Program-made: the position numbers and the translations under genes
Shown here: positions 1 to 9,414 of the stretch, piece after piece
How the letters are laid out: each line of letters starts with the position of its first letter
Position numbering within the stretch: the stretch's first letter is position 1
Notes under the pieces: generated by a model
Told to the model about the DNA's origin: nothing
The model's database searches: none
The model's input: only the letters and a program-made list of their open reading frames with translations
DNA from: Serratia liquefaciens
GTDB lineage: Bacteria; Pseudomonadota; Gammaproteobacteria; Enterobacterales; Enterobacteriaceae
Assembly: GCA_012719855.1 (NCBI GenBank)
Contig: JAAXZN010000049.1
Span: 1-64,000 of the forward strand
Direction: 5' to 3'
Length of the DNA: 64,000 nucleotides

Positions 1-19
1 AATCCTCTCTCGCCGACCA
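1..19 (+). tRNA. 3' end of a tRNA gene (partial, probably tRNA-Pro)
   Basis: The first 19 bases end in the acceptor stem and CCA of a tRNA. They are identical to the 3' end of the tRNA-Pro(TGG) gene at 52188-52264, and the identity runs four bases past the CCA. A T-tailed hairpin follows directly, as expected for the last gene of a tRNA unit. Only the T-arm side and acceptor strand are in the window, so the isoacceptor is inferred from identity. Confidence 0.7.
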
Positions 20-27
20 CATTTGAA

Positions 28-56
28 AAACCTGCTTTATAAGCAGGTTTTTTTTC
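28..56 (+). terminator. Rho-independent terminator of the upstream tRNA
   Basis: The arms AAACCTGCTT and AAGCAGGTTT flank a three-base loop and are followed by a run of T. The hairpin lies just after the tRNA end and before the convergent tumA gene. Confidence 0.85.
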
Positions 57-72
57 GCCTGTCATTTGCCCT

Positions 73-429
73 TCAGGCCGCTTTTCCGGTGACGAAGTCA
101 AAATGAATTTCGTCATAAGAGAAGATAATTTTCGCACCTTTCTTATCTAAAACGCCGGCATTCAGTAGTGCTTGCACATCCGTATGTACGGCTTTGAAAT
201 CCCGGTTTAGTCGTCTGGAAAGCTCTCGAATCGACATAGCTTCTGCACCGGTCATTATTTCCAGCAGAGTCATCCGATTAGCGTTCAGCAAGACATAAGT
301 CAGCGTTTTGACATCGGGGAATATCAGCCTGTTGCCCATCTCCTTACCGGATAAAGCTTTGGCAAAATCAGTCTTCAACCCCTCTATTGCCTGTTGGACA
401 GGCATTACACTTACCCTCAGAGTGCGCAT
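73..429 (-). CDS. TumA-like antitoxin, winged-helix DNA-binding protein (HVO_A0114 family)
   Basis: This 118-residue protein has a predicted winged helix-turn-helix at about residues 50-105, with a recognition-helix-like stretch around SIRELSRRLNRDFKAVHTDV. That pattern fits the HVO_A0114 group of antitoxin and regulator proteins that pair with TumE toxins. On the minus strand AAGGAGG lies five bases before the ATG at 429, which supports this start over an internal ATG at 408. The gene overlaps the end of the upstream tumE-like gene by 13 bases, so the two are translationally coupled. By family, the protein should neutralise the toxin and repress the operon. A palindrome suited to such repression lies upstream of the toxin gene. 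The family call rests on reading the protein, not on a database search. Confidence 0.75.
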   Translation of the reverse strand: MRTLRVSVMPVQQAIEGLKTDFAKALSGKEMGNRLIFPDVKTLTYVLLNANRMTLLEIMTGAEAMSIRELSRRLNRDFKAVHTDVQALLNAGVLDKKGAKIIFSYDEIHFDFVTGKAA

Positions 430-713
430 TTCGGCCTCCTTAGCTGGTTCACTTCTGCAATAAAGTCGTCAACCAGTTGATTAATATCGATAAAACTTAT
501 CGAGATCTCAACGGTGTCCAGATGCTTATGGTCACCTTTGCCTGCCTCGTTGTCATAGCGTAATACGCATTTATCCTCAACCACATAGGCCAGGCGATAT
601 TTGTACTTGTGGTTGCTGCCTCTTACCGCGGGAGTGACGTCCCAGACAACCAGACTGAGCAAACTGTTTGTATCCAGCCAAATACGCCTGTTCATTACGA
701 GTGTCGCTGGCAT
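417..713 (-). CDS. TumE-family toxin (DUF6516)
   Basis: This small 98-residue protein has the segments KYKYRLAYV and LRYDNEAGKGDHKH that mark the TumE/DUF6516 family. Members are described as toxins, probably RNases, encoded upstream of a winged-helix antitoxin. The conserved D/H-rich GKGDHKH stretch at about residues 57-65 is the likely functional centre. The start at 713 is preceded on the minus strand by AAGGAA at a normal distance. An alternative ATG lies six codons downstream. The gene is first in a two-gene operon with the antitoxin and ends 13 bases inside it. A promoter-operator is visible at 736-776. Toxicity in this strain is inferred. Confidence 0.78.
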   Translation of the reverse strand: MPATLVMNRRIWLDTNSLLSLVVWDVTPAVRGSNHKYKYRLAYVVEDKCVLRYDNEAGKGDHKHLDTVEISISFIDINQLVDDFIAEVNQLRRPKCAL

Positions 714-735
714 TGAACATTCCTTGTTGATGTTT

Positions 736-776
736 ACGCTACCATCAATTTAAATTTGATGTCAATGATGACATCA
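736..776 (-). promoter_or_regulatory. Promoter and palindromic operator of the tumE-tumA pair
   Basis: Read on the minus strand, a perfect -35 TTGACA (760-765) is followed after 18 bases by TAGCGT (736-741), about 20 bases before the toxin start. The -35 sits inside a perfect palindrome, TGATGTCA-ATGA-TGACATCA (757-776). A second inverted repeat, CATCAA and TTGATG with a 7-base spacer, covers 743-761. A protein bound here would block the -35, which fits autorepression by the winged-helix antitoxin. The sites are seen directly. The regulator is inferred. Confidence 0.6.
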
Positions 777-2782
<2,006 letters not shown>

Positions 2783-2799
2783 CTCGGTTGTAGTACGTT

Positions 2800-2832
2800 G
2801 CCGGGGGATATCCCTTCGCCCCCGGCGTTTTG
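2800..2832 (+). terminator. chiA Rho-independent terminator
   Basis: The arms GCCGGGGG and CCCCCGGC with an 11-base loop are followed by GTTTT, 17 bases after the chiA stop. Confidence 0.85.
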
Positions 2833-3386
2833 ACAGACGAAAGTTTTTTAACGGCGCATAGATTGTGGCACTGGCCCGATCAAAAAGGCCACTGACACCT
2901 CACTCTTTCGGGTAGGGGATCAGCATTTCATCCTGTATTTAACGCAGATCACAAAAATAACCGTTCAGATATTCATCATTCAGCAACAAACTTTTTTAGT
3001 TTTTTATCGGAGTTAAACACCAGTAACTTTCTTCAGTGCAGCCTATCGAACTAAAAATGTCCGTGTAGCATAATTTTTAATGCTGTAACTGTTAAAGAAA
3101 GGTTTTTTTTATGTTTGTTTGCTGTTTCTCACAGTCTGTGTAAATCCCTACTGGTTATATTGCCGACACCCCAAACAGTTGGCAATTTGGTAGCCTCAGG
3201 GGTAAGAGCGAGAGTTGTTTGAGTGAATTCCACGCGCTCAGACGCCCCCACCGGGACGCGTTCCACCCGGCTCTCTCGCGCAATTATCCCTCCCAGCCTT
3301 CGGGCACCGACTGCACAGGCCGCGCAATAAAAAATACAGGCTCTGGCGGTAAAACACACATCACATCACATAATGGAGCACTAGCG
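2833..3386 (+). promoter_or_regulatory. Long upstream region and leader of dppA, with a CA-rich GcvB-type target
   Basis: This 550-base region before dppA contains no supported gene. Its last part (about 3340-3375) is rich in CA, including ACACACATCACATCACA just before the ribosome site GGAG at 3374-3377. In E. coli and Salmonella the small RNA GcvB represses dppA by pairing its GU-rich region R1 with such a CA-rich leader, so this is a likely GcvB target. The promoter itself could not be placed with confidence. TATATT near 3157 is one possible -10. Confidence 0.5.
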
Positions 3387-4994
3387 ATGACAAGTTCCTT
3401 GGGAAAAACAGGGATTCTGAAATTCGGTATTGGGCTGATTGCGTTGACCGTTGCGGCCAGCGTGCAAGCCAAGACTCTGGTTTACTGTTCTGAAGGTTCC
3501 CCGTAAGGGTTCAACCCGCAGTTGTTCACCTCGGGTACCACCTATGACGCCAGCTCGGTGCCGATTTACAACCGCCTGGTCGAATTCAAAATCGGCACCA
3601 CCGAACTGCAGCCGGGCCTGGCTGAAAAATGGGACGTCAGCGAAGACGGCAAAGTCTACACCTTCCACCTGCGCAAAGGCGTGAAGTGGCAGAGCAGCAA
3701 AGATTTCAAACCGACCCGTGACTTCAACGCCGACGACGTAGTGTTCTCCTTCGAACGTCAGCTGGACGCGAATAATGCCTATCACAAAGTCTCCGGCGGC
3801 AGCTATGAGTACTTTGAAGGCATGGACATGCCGAAACTGATCGCCAAAATCGAGAAAGTGGACGATTCCACCGTTCGTTTCGTGTTGAACCGTCCGGAAG
3901 CCCCGTTTGTGGCTGACCTGGGTATGGACTTCGCTTCTATTCTGTCTGCCGAATACGCCGACGTGATGATGAAAGCCGGTACCCCGGAAAAAGTTGACCT
4001 GAACCCCATCGGTACCGGTCCGTTCCAGCTGCTGCAATATCAGAAAGACTCCAAAATCCTTTATAAGGCATTCGACGGTTTCTGGGGCACCAAGCCGAAG
4101 ATCGACCGTTTAGTGTTCTCAATCACGCCAGACGCTTCAGTGCGTTACGCCAAACTGCAGAAAAACGAATGTCAGGTGATGCCGTTCCCGAACCCGGCTG
4201 ACATCGCGCGCATGAAGCAGGACAAAACCATCAACCTGATGGAACAACCGGGGCTGAACGTTGGCTACCTGTCGTTCAACGTTGAGAAAAAACCGCTGGA
4301 TAACCTGAAGGTGCGTCAGGCGTTGACCCTGGCGGTCAACAAGCAGGCGATCATCGACGCGGTGTACCAGGGCGCAGGCCAGGCGGCTAAAAACCTGATC
4401 CCGCCGACCATGTGGGGCTATAACGACGCGGTGAAGGATTACACCTACGATCCGGTCAAGGCCAAAGAGCTGCTGAAAGAAGCGGGTATGGCAGACGGCT
4501 TCGCCATCGATCTGTGGGCTATGCCGGTACAACGTCCGTACAACCCGAACGCGCGCCGCATGGCGGAAATGATCCAGTCTGACTGGGCGAAAATCGGCGT
4601 GAAAGCCAAAATCGTGACCTATGAGTGGGGCGAATACCTCAAGCGCGCCAAAGCGGGCGAGCATCAGACGGTGATGATGGGCTGGACCGGCGACAACGGG
4701 GATCCGGACAACTTCTTCGCCACGCTGTTTAGCTGTGCCGCGGCGAAAGATGGCTCCAACTATTCTCGCTGGTGCTACAAGCCGTTTGAGGATCTGATCC
4801 AACCGGCACGCGCTGAATCGAACCACGACAAACGCATCGAACTGTACAAACAGGCTCAGGTAGTGATGCACGATCAGGCTCCGGCACTGATTGTCGCCCA
4901 CTCCACCGTTTACGAGCCAGTGCGTAAAGAAGTGAAGGGCTATGTTGTGGATCCGCTTGGTAAGCATCACTTTGAGAATGTCTCTCTAGATTAA
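3387..4994 (+). pseudogene. dppA: dppA, periplasmic dipeptide (and heme) binding protein, interrupted by a stop at codon 40
   Basis: Translated through, this is a complete 535-residue DppA, the SBP_bac_5 substrate-binding protein of the dipeptide ABC transporter. The signal peptide ends at VQA, residue 28. The mature start KTLVYCSEGSP is followed by a TAA at 3504-3506, and the same frame then continues with [10 protein letters not shown] to the normal end at 4994. In E. coli the interrupted position is Glu, so one G-to-T change in GAA explains the stop. No other lesion is visible, so the mutation is recent or a sequencing error. Reinitiation at the in-frame TTG at 3522 would give a 490-residue protein without a signal peptide, unable to reach the periplasm by Sec. 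Start: ATG 3387 after GGAG. The downstream dppBCDF genes are intact. Confidence 0.93.
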
Positions 4995-5164
4995 TTCTGG
5001 CCGTTAGGCCGGCGACACACGAATGGACTTGGCAGGGGCGCAACAGGTTGCGCTTCTGCTGACCAGTCTCCGGCGTACGGTATCAGGGTTGTTCAAAGTG
5101 TGTGAGCTTTAATAAGCCTGGCGGACGATGAGCTGCCGGGCACTTTATACAGAGAGTTCGGGAT
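4995..5164 (+). other. dppA-dppB intergenic region
   Basis: This 170-base spacer is the only sizeable gap in the dpp operon. A GC-rich imperfect hairpin (CTGGCC-GTTA-GGCCGG) begins a few bases after the dppA stop. It lacks a T tract, so it looks like a stem that protects the dppA mRNA 3' end and lets the binding protein be made in excess, not a full terminator. Confidence 0.4.
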
Positions 5165-6184
5165 ATGTTGCAGTTCATACTCCGACGTTTGGGGTTAGTT
5201 ATCCCAACGTTTATCGGCATAACTTTGCTGACTTTTGCATTCGTCCATATGATCCCCGGTGACCCGGTGACCATCATGGCCGGGGAACGCGGGATCTCCG
5301 CAGAACGCCATGCGCAGTTGATGGCGGAAATGGGGCTGGATAAACCGCTCTATCAACAATATTTCTCTTACGTATCCAACGTATTGCAGGGTGATTTGGG
5401 TACGTCCCTCAAAAGCCGCATCTCCGTTTGGGATGAGTTTGTTCCACGCTTCAAGGCCACGCTGGAATTAGGGTTCTGCGCGATGATTTTCGCCGTGCTG
5501 GTGGGGATCCCGGTAGGGGTGCTGGCGGCGGTCAGGCGAGGCTCAATATTCGATCATACCGCGGTGGGCATCTCGCTGACCGGCTACTCAATGCCGATTT
5601 TCTGGTGGGGCATGATGCTGATCATGCTGGTCTCGGTGCAGCTAAACCTGACGCCGGTATCGGGGCGGGTCAGCGACACGGTGTTCCTTGACGATACCTT
5701 GCCGTTAACCGGCTTTATGCTGATTGACACCCTGATTTGGGGCGAACCGGGCGACTTCATTGATGCCGTGATGCACATGATCCTGCCGGCTATCGTGCTC
5801 GGCACCATCCCGCTGGCGGTGATCGTGCGTATGACGCGCTCCTCAATGCTGGAAGTGTTGGGCGAAGATTACATCCGTACCGCGCGCGCCAAGGGCGTGA
5901 GCCGCATGCGGGTGATTGTGGTGCATGCGCTGCGTAATGCCTTGCTGCCAGTGGTGACGGTGATTGGTCTGCAGGTCGGCACCATGCTGGCCGGTGCGAT
6001 CCTGACCGAAACCATCTTCTCCTGGCCGGGCCTGGGGCGCTGGCTGATGGATGCGCTGCAGCGTCGCGACTATCCGGTTGTTCAGGGCGGCGTTTTGCTG
6101 GTCGCCTGTATGATTATTCTGGTTAACCTGCTGGTAGACGTGCTCTACGGCGTGGTCAACCCGCGTATTCGCCACAAGAAATAA
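5165..6184 (+). CDS. dppB: Dipeptide ABC transporter permease DppB
   Basis: This 339-residue inner-membrane permease starts at ATG 5165 (MLQFILRRLGL). The first transmembrane helix is at about residues 9-31, and five more lie in the BPD_transp_1 domain (about 95-335). The cytoplasmic EAA loop that docks on the ATPases is visible as EDYIRTARAKGVS near residue 233. With DppC it forms the channel for dipeptides and, in E. coli, heme. It lies 11 bases upstream of dppC and is part of the dppABCDF operon. Confidence 0.96.
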   Translation: MLQFILRRLGLVIPTFIGITLLTFAFVHMIPGDPVTIMAGERGISAERHAQLMAEMGLDKPLYQQYFSYVSNVLQGDLGTSLKSRISVWDEFVPRFKATLELGFCAMIFAVLVGIPVGVLAAVRRGSIFDHTAVGISLTGYSMPIFWWGMMLIMLVSVQLNLTPVSGRVSDTVFLDDTLPLTGFMLIDTLIWGEPGDFIDAVMHMILPAIVLGTIPLAVIVRMTRSSMLEVLGEDYIRTARAKGVSRMRVIVVHALRNALLPVVTVIGLQVGTMLAGAILTETIFSWPGLGRWLMDALQRRDYPVVQGGVLLVACMIILVNLLVDVLYGVVNPRIRHKK

Positions 6185-6195
6185 GGGGCGCTCTG

Positions 6196-7098
6196 ATGTC
6201 TCAAGTCACTGAGTCTGTAGTTAAAGGTGCGCCGAAGCCCATGACCCCGTTTCAGGAGTTCTGGCACTATTTCAAGCGCAATAAAGGGGCCGTTGTCGGC
6301 CTGGTCTATATCATTGTGATGTTCGTTATCGCCATCGGTGCCGGGGTGCTGGCACCGCATGCACCGGCGGATCAGTTCCGCGACGCGCTGCTTAAACCGC
6401 CGGTCTGGCAGGAAGGCGGCAGCTGGCAATATCTCCTCGGTACTGACGATGTGGGCCGCGACGTGTTGTCGCGCCTGATGTACGGCGCGCGGCTGTCGCT
6501 GTTGGTCGGCTGTCTGGTGGTGGTGCTTTCGCTGATCATGGGCGTGGTGCTGGGCCTGCTGGCGGGCTATTTCGGTGGCGTGGTGGATGCGATCATCATG
6601 CGTATCGTCGACATCATGTTGGCGTTGCCGAGCTTGCTGCTGGCATTGGTGCTGGTGGCCATTTTCGGCCCGTCGATCGTCAACGCTTCGCTGGCGTTAA
6701 CCTTCGTCGCCTTGCCGCATTACGTGCGACTGACGCGCGCGGCGGTCTTGGTGGAAGTGAACCGCGACTACGTAACCGCTTCACGGGTGGCGGGCGCCGG
6801 TGCGGTGCGCCAAATGTTTATCAACATCTTGCCAAACTGCCTGGCACCGCTGATCGTCCAGGCTTCTCTTGGCTTCTCGAACGCCATTCTGGATATGGCC
6901 GCTCTCGGCTTCCTGGGCATGGGTGCGCAACCGCCAACGCCGGAGTGGGGCACCATGCTCTCCGACGTACTGCAGTTCGCCCAAAGCGCCTGGTGGGTGG
7001 TGACCTTCCCCGGCGTGGCGATTCTGCTGACGGTGCTTGCATTTAACCTGATGGGGGACGGCTTGCGTGACGCTCTCGACCCCAAACTCAAGCAGTAA
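6196..7098 (+). CDS. dppC: Dipeptide ABC transporter permease DppC
   Basis: This is the second permease subunit, 300 residues. An N-terminal cytoplasmic segment and OppC_N-type helix (about residues 27-52) are followed by a BPD_transp_1 domain of five helices. The EAA loop appears as NRDYVTASRVAGAGAVRQM near residues 188-206. The length equals that of E. coli DppC. It sits 15 bases before dppD in the same operon. Confidence 0.96.
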   Translation: MSQVTESVVKGAPKPMTPFQEFWHYFKRNKGAVVGLVYIIVMFVIAIGAGVLAPHAPADQFRDALLKPPVWQEGGSWQYLLGTDDVGRDVLSRLMYGARLSLLVGCLVVVLSLIMGVVLGLLAGYFGGVVDAIIMRIVDIMLALPSLLLALVLVAIFGPSIVNASLALTFVALPHYVRLTRAAVLVEVNRDYVTASRVAGAGAVRQMFINILPNCLAPLIVQASLGFSNAILDMAALGFLGMGAQPPTPEWGTMLSDVLQFAQSAWWVVTFPGVAILLTVLAFNLMGDGLRDALDPKLKQ

Positions 7099-7113
7099 CA
7101 GAGGACGAGAGAG

Positions 7114-8094
7114 ATGGCGTTATTAAATGTAGACAAGCTTTCGGTGCACTTCGGTGACGAAGGCACCCCCTTCCGCGCGGTAGACCGCATCAGTTACAGC
7201 GTGGAGCAGGGCCAGGTGGTGGGCATTGTCGGCGAATCCGGCTCCGGCAAGTCCGTCAGCTCGCTGGCGATTATGGGGCTGATCGACTTCCCCGGTAAGG
7301 TGATGGCCGAAAAACTGGAGTTTAACGGCCAGGATCTGCGCAAGATTTCCGAAAAAGAGCGTCGCCAACTGGTGGGCTCGGAAGTGGCGATGATTTTCCA
7401 GGATCCGATGACCAGCCTGAACCCGTGCTACACCGTCGGCTTCCAGATCATGGAAGCGTTGAAGGTGCACCAGGGCGGCAACCGTCGCACTCGTCGTCAA
7501 CGGGCTGTCGATCTGCTGACGCAGGTAGGCATCCCCGACCCGGCTTCGCGTCTCGACGTGTATCCGCACCAGCTTTCTGGTGGGATGAGCCAGCGCGTGA
7601 TGATCGCCATGGCGATTGCCTGCCGACCAAAGCTGCTGATTGCCGACGAACCGACCACCGCGCTCGACGTGACCATTCAGGCGCAAATTATCGAACTGCT
7701 GCTGGAACTGCAGCAGCGTGAAAATATGGCCCTGTTGCTGATCACTCACGATCTGGCGCTGGTGTCCGAGGCGGCGCATCACATCATAGTGATGTATGCC
7801 GGGCAGGTGGTGGAGTCCGGTAAGGCATCGGAAATCTTCCGCGCGCCGCGTCACCCCTACACTCAGGCGCTGCTGCGCGCGTTGCCGGAATTTGCCGCCG
7901 ATAAAGCGCGCCTGGCTTCGCTGCCGGGCGTGGTGCCGGGTAAATATGACCGCCCAAGCGGCTGTTTGCTCAATCCACGCTGCCCGTACGCCAATGAGCG
8001 TTGCCGTACTGAAGAGCCGGAACTGCGCAGCATTCCCGGTCGTCAGGTTAAATGTCACACACCGCTGGATGATGCGGGGAGGCCGACCGTATGA
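7114..8094 (+). CDS. dppD: Dipeptide ABC transporter ATPase DppD
   Basis: This 326-residue ATP-binding subunit has Walker A GESGSGKS (about residues 40-47), ABC signature LSGGMSQR, Walker [13 protein letters not shown] and the switch histidine in LLITHDLAL. The C-terminal oligopeptide-transporter extension contains a cysteine cluster ([14 protein letters not shown]) typical of Dpp/Opp ATPases. ATG 7114 follows a GAGAGAG-type ribosome site. The gene ends with a four-base ATGA overlap with dppF, so the two ATPases are translationally coupled and act as a heterodimer under DppBC. Confidence 0.96.
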   Translation: MALLNVDKLSVHFGDEGTPFRAVDRISYSVEQGQVVGIVGESGSGKSVSSLAIMGLIDFPGKVMAEKLEFNGQDLRKISEKERRQLVGSEVAMIFQDPMTSLNPCYTVGFQIMEALKVHQGGNRRTRRQRAVDLLTQVGIPDPASRLDVYPHQLSGGMSQRVMIAMAIACRPKLLIADEPTTALDVTIQAQIIELLLELQQRENMALLLITHDLALVSEAAHHIIVMYAGQVVESGKASEIFRAPRHPYTQALLRALPEFAADKARLASLPGVVPGKYDRPSGCLLNPRCPYANERCRTEEPELRSIPGRQVKCHTPLDDAGRPTV

Positions 8095-9080
8095 GCCAGA
8101 ATCAACCCTTATTGCAGGCGATTGACCTGAAGAAACACTACCCGGTCAAGAAGGGGTTATTTGCCCCGGAGCGGCTGGTCAAAGCGCTGGATGGCGTTTC
8201 CTTTACGCTTGAGCGTGGCAAAACGCTGGCGGTGGTGGGCGAGTCCGGCTGCGGTAAATCGACGCTGGGTCGCCTGCTGACGATGATTGAAATTCCGACC
8301 GGCGGCGAGCTGTACTATCAGGGGCAGGATTTGCTGAAGCCGGATGTCACTGCCGAGAAGCTTCGACGACAGAAGATCCAGATCGTGTTCCAGAATCCTT
8401 ATGGATCGCTCAACCCACGCAAGAAGGTCGGGCAGATCCTTGAGGAGCCGTTGCAGATCAATACCGCGTTAAGCAGCGCAGAACGTCGTGAGAAAGCGCT
8501 GGAGATGATGGCCAAGGTCGGATTGAAAACCGAGCATTACGATCGTTATCCCCATATGTTCTCCGGCGGGCAGCGGCAGCGTATCGCCATTGCACGCGGG
8601 TTGATGCTTAACCCGGACGTGGTGATTGCCGATGAGCCGGTTTCCGCGCTGGACGTGTCCGTGCGGGCGCAGGTGTTGAACCTGATGATGGATTTGCAGC
8701 AGGATCTGGGGCTGTCTTACGTATTTATCTCCCACGATTTATCGGTGGTGGAGCACATTGCCGACGAAGTGATGGTGATGTATCTCGGGCGCTGCGTGGA
8801 GAAGGGCAGTAAAGACGCCATATTCAACAATCCGCGCCATCCGTATACCCAGGCATTGCTGTCCGCGACGCCGCGCCTGAATCCGGATATGCGTCGCGAG
8901 CGCATCAAGCTGACCGGCGAACTGCCCAGCCCAATGAATCCGCCGCCAGGCTGTGCATTCAATGCCCGCTGCCGTCGCGCTTTCGGGCCTTGCACCCAAC
9001 TGCAACCGCAGTTAAAGCAATACGGCGAGCAGATGGTTGCCTGCTTTGCGGTCGATCAGGATGAAAATTCTGCGGCATAA
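8091..9080 (+). CDS. dppF: Dipeptide ABC transporter ATPase DppF
   Basis: This second ATPase is 329 residues long. It has Walker A GESGCGKS near residue 50, signature FSGGQRQR, Walker [13 protein letters not shown], and the C-terminal extension with cysteines ([14 protein letters not shown]). It starts inside the last codons of dppD and is the last gene of the operon, followed by a terminator. All catalytic motifs are intact. This contrasts with the broken binding protein gene at the head of the operon. Other binding proteins such as MppA can feed DppBCDF in E. coli. Confidence 0.96.
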   Translation: MSQNQPLLQAIDLKKHYPVKKGLFAPERLVKALDGVSFTLERGKTLAVVGESGCGKSTLGRLLTMIEIPTGGELYYQGQDLLKPDVTAEKLRRQKIQIVFQNPYGSLNPRKKVGQILEEPLQINTALSSAERREKALEMMAKVGLKTEHYDRYPHMFSGGQRQRIAIARGLMLNPDVVIADEPVSALDVSVRAQVLNLMMDLQQDLGLSYVFISHDLSVVEHIADEVMVMYLGRCVEKGSKDAIFNNPRHPYTQALLSATPRLNPDMRRERIKLTGELPSPMNPPPGCAFNARCRRAFGPCTQLQPQLKQYGEQMVACFAVDQDENSAA

Positions 9081-9108
9081 CTTTGTTATCCATGACAATT
9101 AACCAAGA

Positions 9109-9137
9109 ATGCCGGCCTTTACGCCGGCATTTTTTTG
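9109..9137 (+). terminator. dpp operon terminator
   Basis: The arms ATGCCGGC and GCCGGCAT with a short TTTAC loop are followed by seven T, about 30 bases after dppF. Confidence 0.88.
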
Positions 9138-9149
9138 CTTTTAATTATG

Positions 9150-9284
9150 AGCGTATTAATTAGTTTATTGAGAGGATTTTTTATTTGTATTAATGGCACT
9201 TATTTCTCTTAACGAAATCCTGACGAAATAAGTTTAATTAGGAATCTTCGCAAGCCAGTGATAATTAATCACCTGGCTTTTTCT
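9150..9284 (+). ncRNA. Candidate small RNA or structured transcript between dppF and bcsG
   Basis: The dpp transcript should stop at 9137, yet a second plus-strand terminator occurs at 9252-9282. Between the two lies a perfect 9-bp inverted repeat, ACTTATTTC (9198-9206) with GAAATAAGT (9225-9233). Two consecutive hairpins with the last one T-tailed resemble a small RNA. TTGAGA (9168-9173) and TATTAA (9188-9193) could be a promoter, but the 14-base spacing is too short to be convincing. The alternative is a back-up terminator for dppF readthrough. Confidence 0.35.
9252..9284 (+). terminator. Second plus-strand terminator in the dppF-bcsG gap
   Basis: AAGCCAG-TGAT and ATCA-(C)-CTGGCTT form an 11-bp stem with one bulged base, followed by TTTTT. 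It is strong and is not needed by any annotated gene except as a back-up for dppF or for the candidate RNA upstream. Confidence 0.75.
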
Positions 9285-9364
9285 GCCCGGATTATTACGC
9301 GGTTGGGAATGGAATTCCCAAAGTTAATGTAAAGGATTGAGGTTCCGCCGCCGATTGATGCCTG

Positions 9365-9391
9365 CAAAAAAAAGCACGCCCGAAGGCGTGC
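9365..9391 (-). terminator. Terminator of the bcsEFG operon
   Basis: On the minus strand GCACGCC-TTCG-GGCGTGC is followed by eight T, 24 bases after the bcsG stop. The UUCG tetraloop makes it very stable. Confidence 0.9.
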
Positions 9392-9414
9392 CCCTGAGTC
9401 ATCACGTAATGCCA

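Noticed and set aside
3504-3506. The dppA TAA as programmed recoding
   Set aside because: Selenocysteine uses TGA and pyrrolysine uses TAG. No recoding element or known DppA recoding supports readthrough of TAA at a Glu position.
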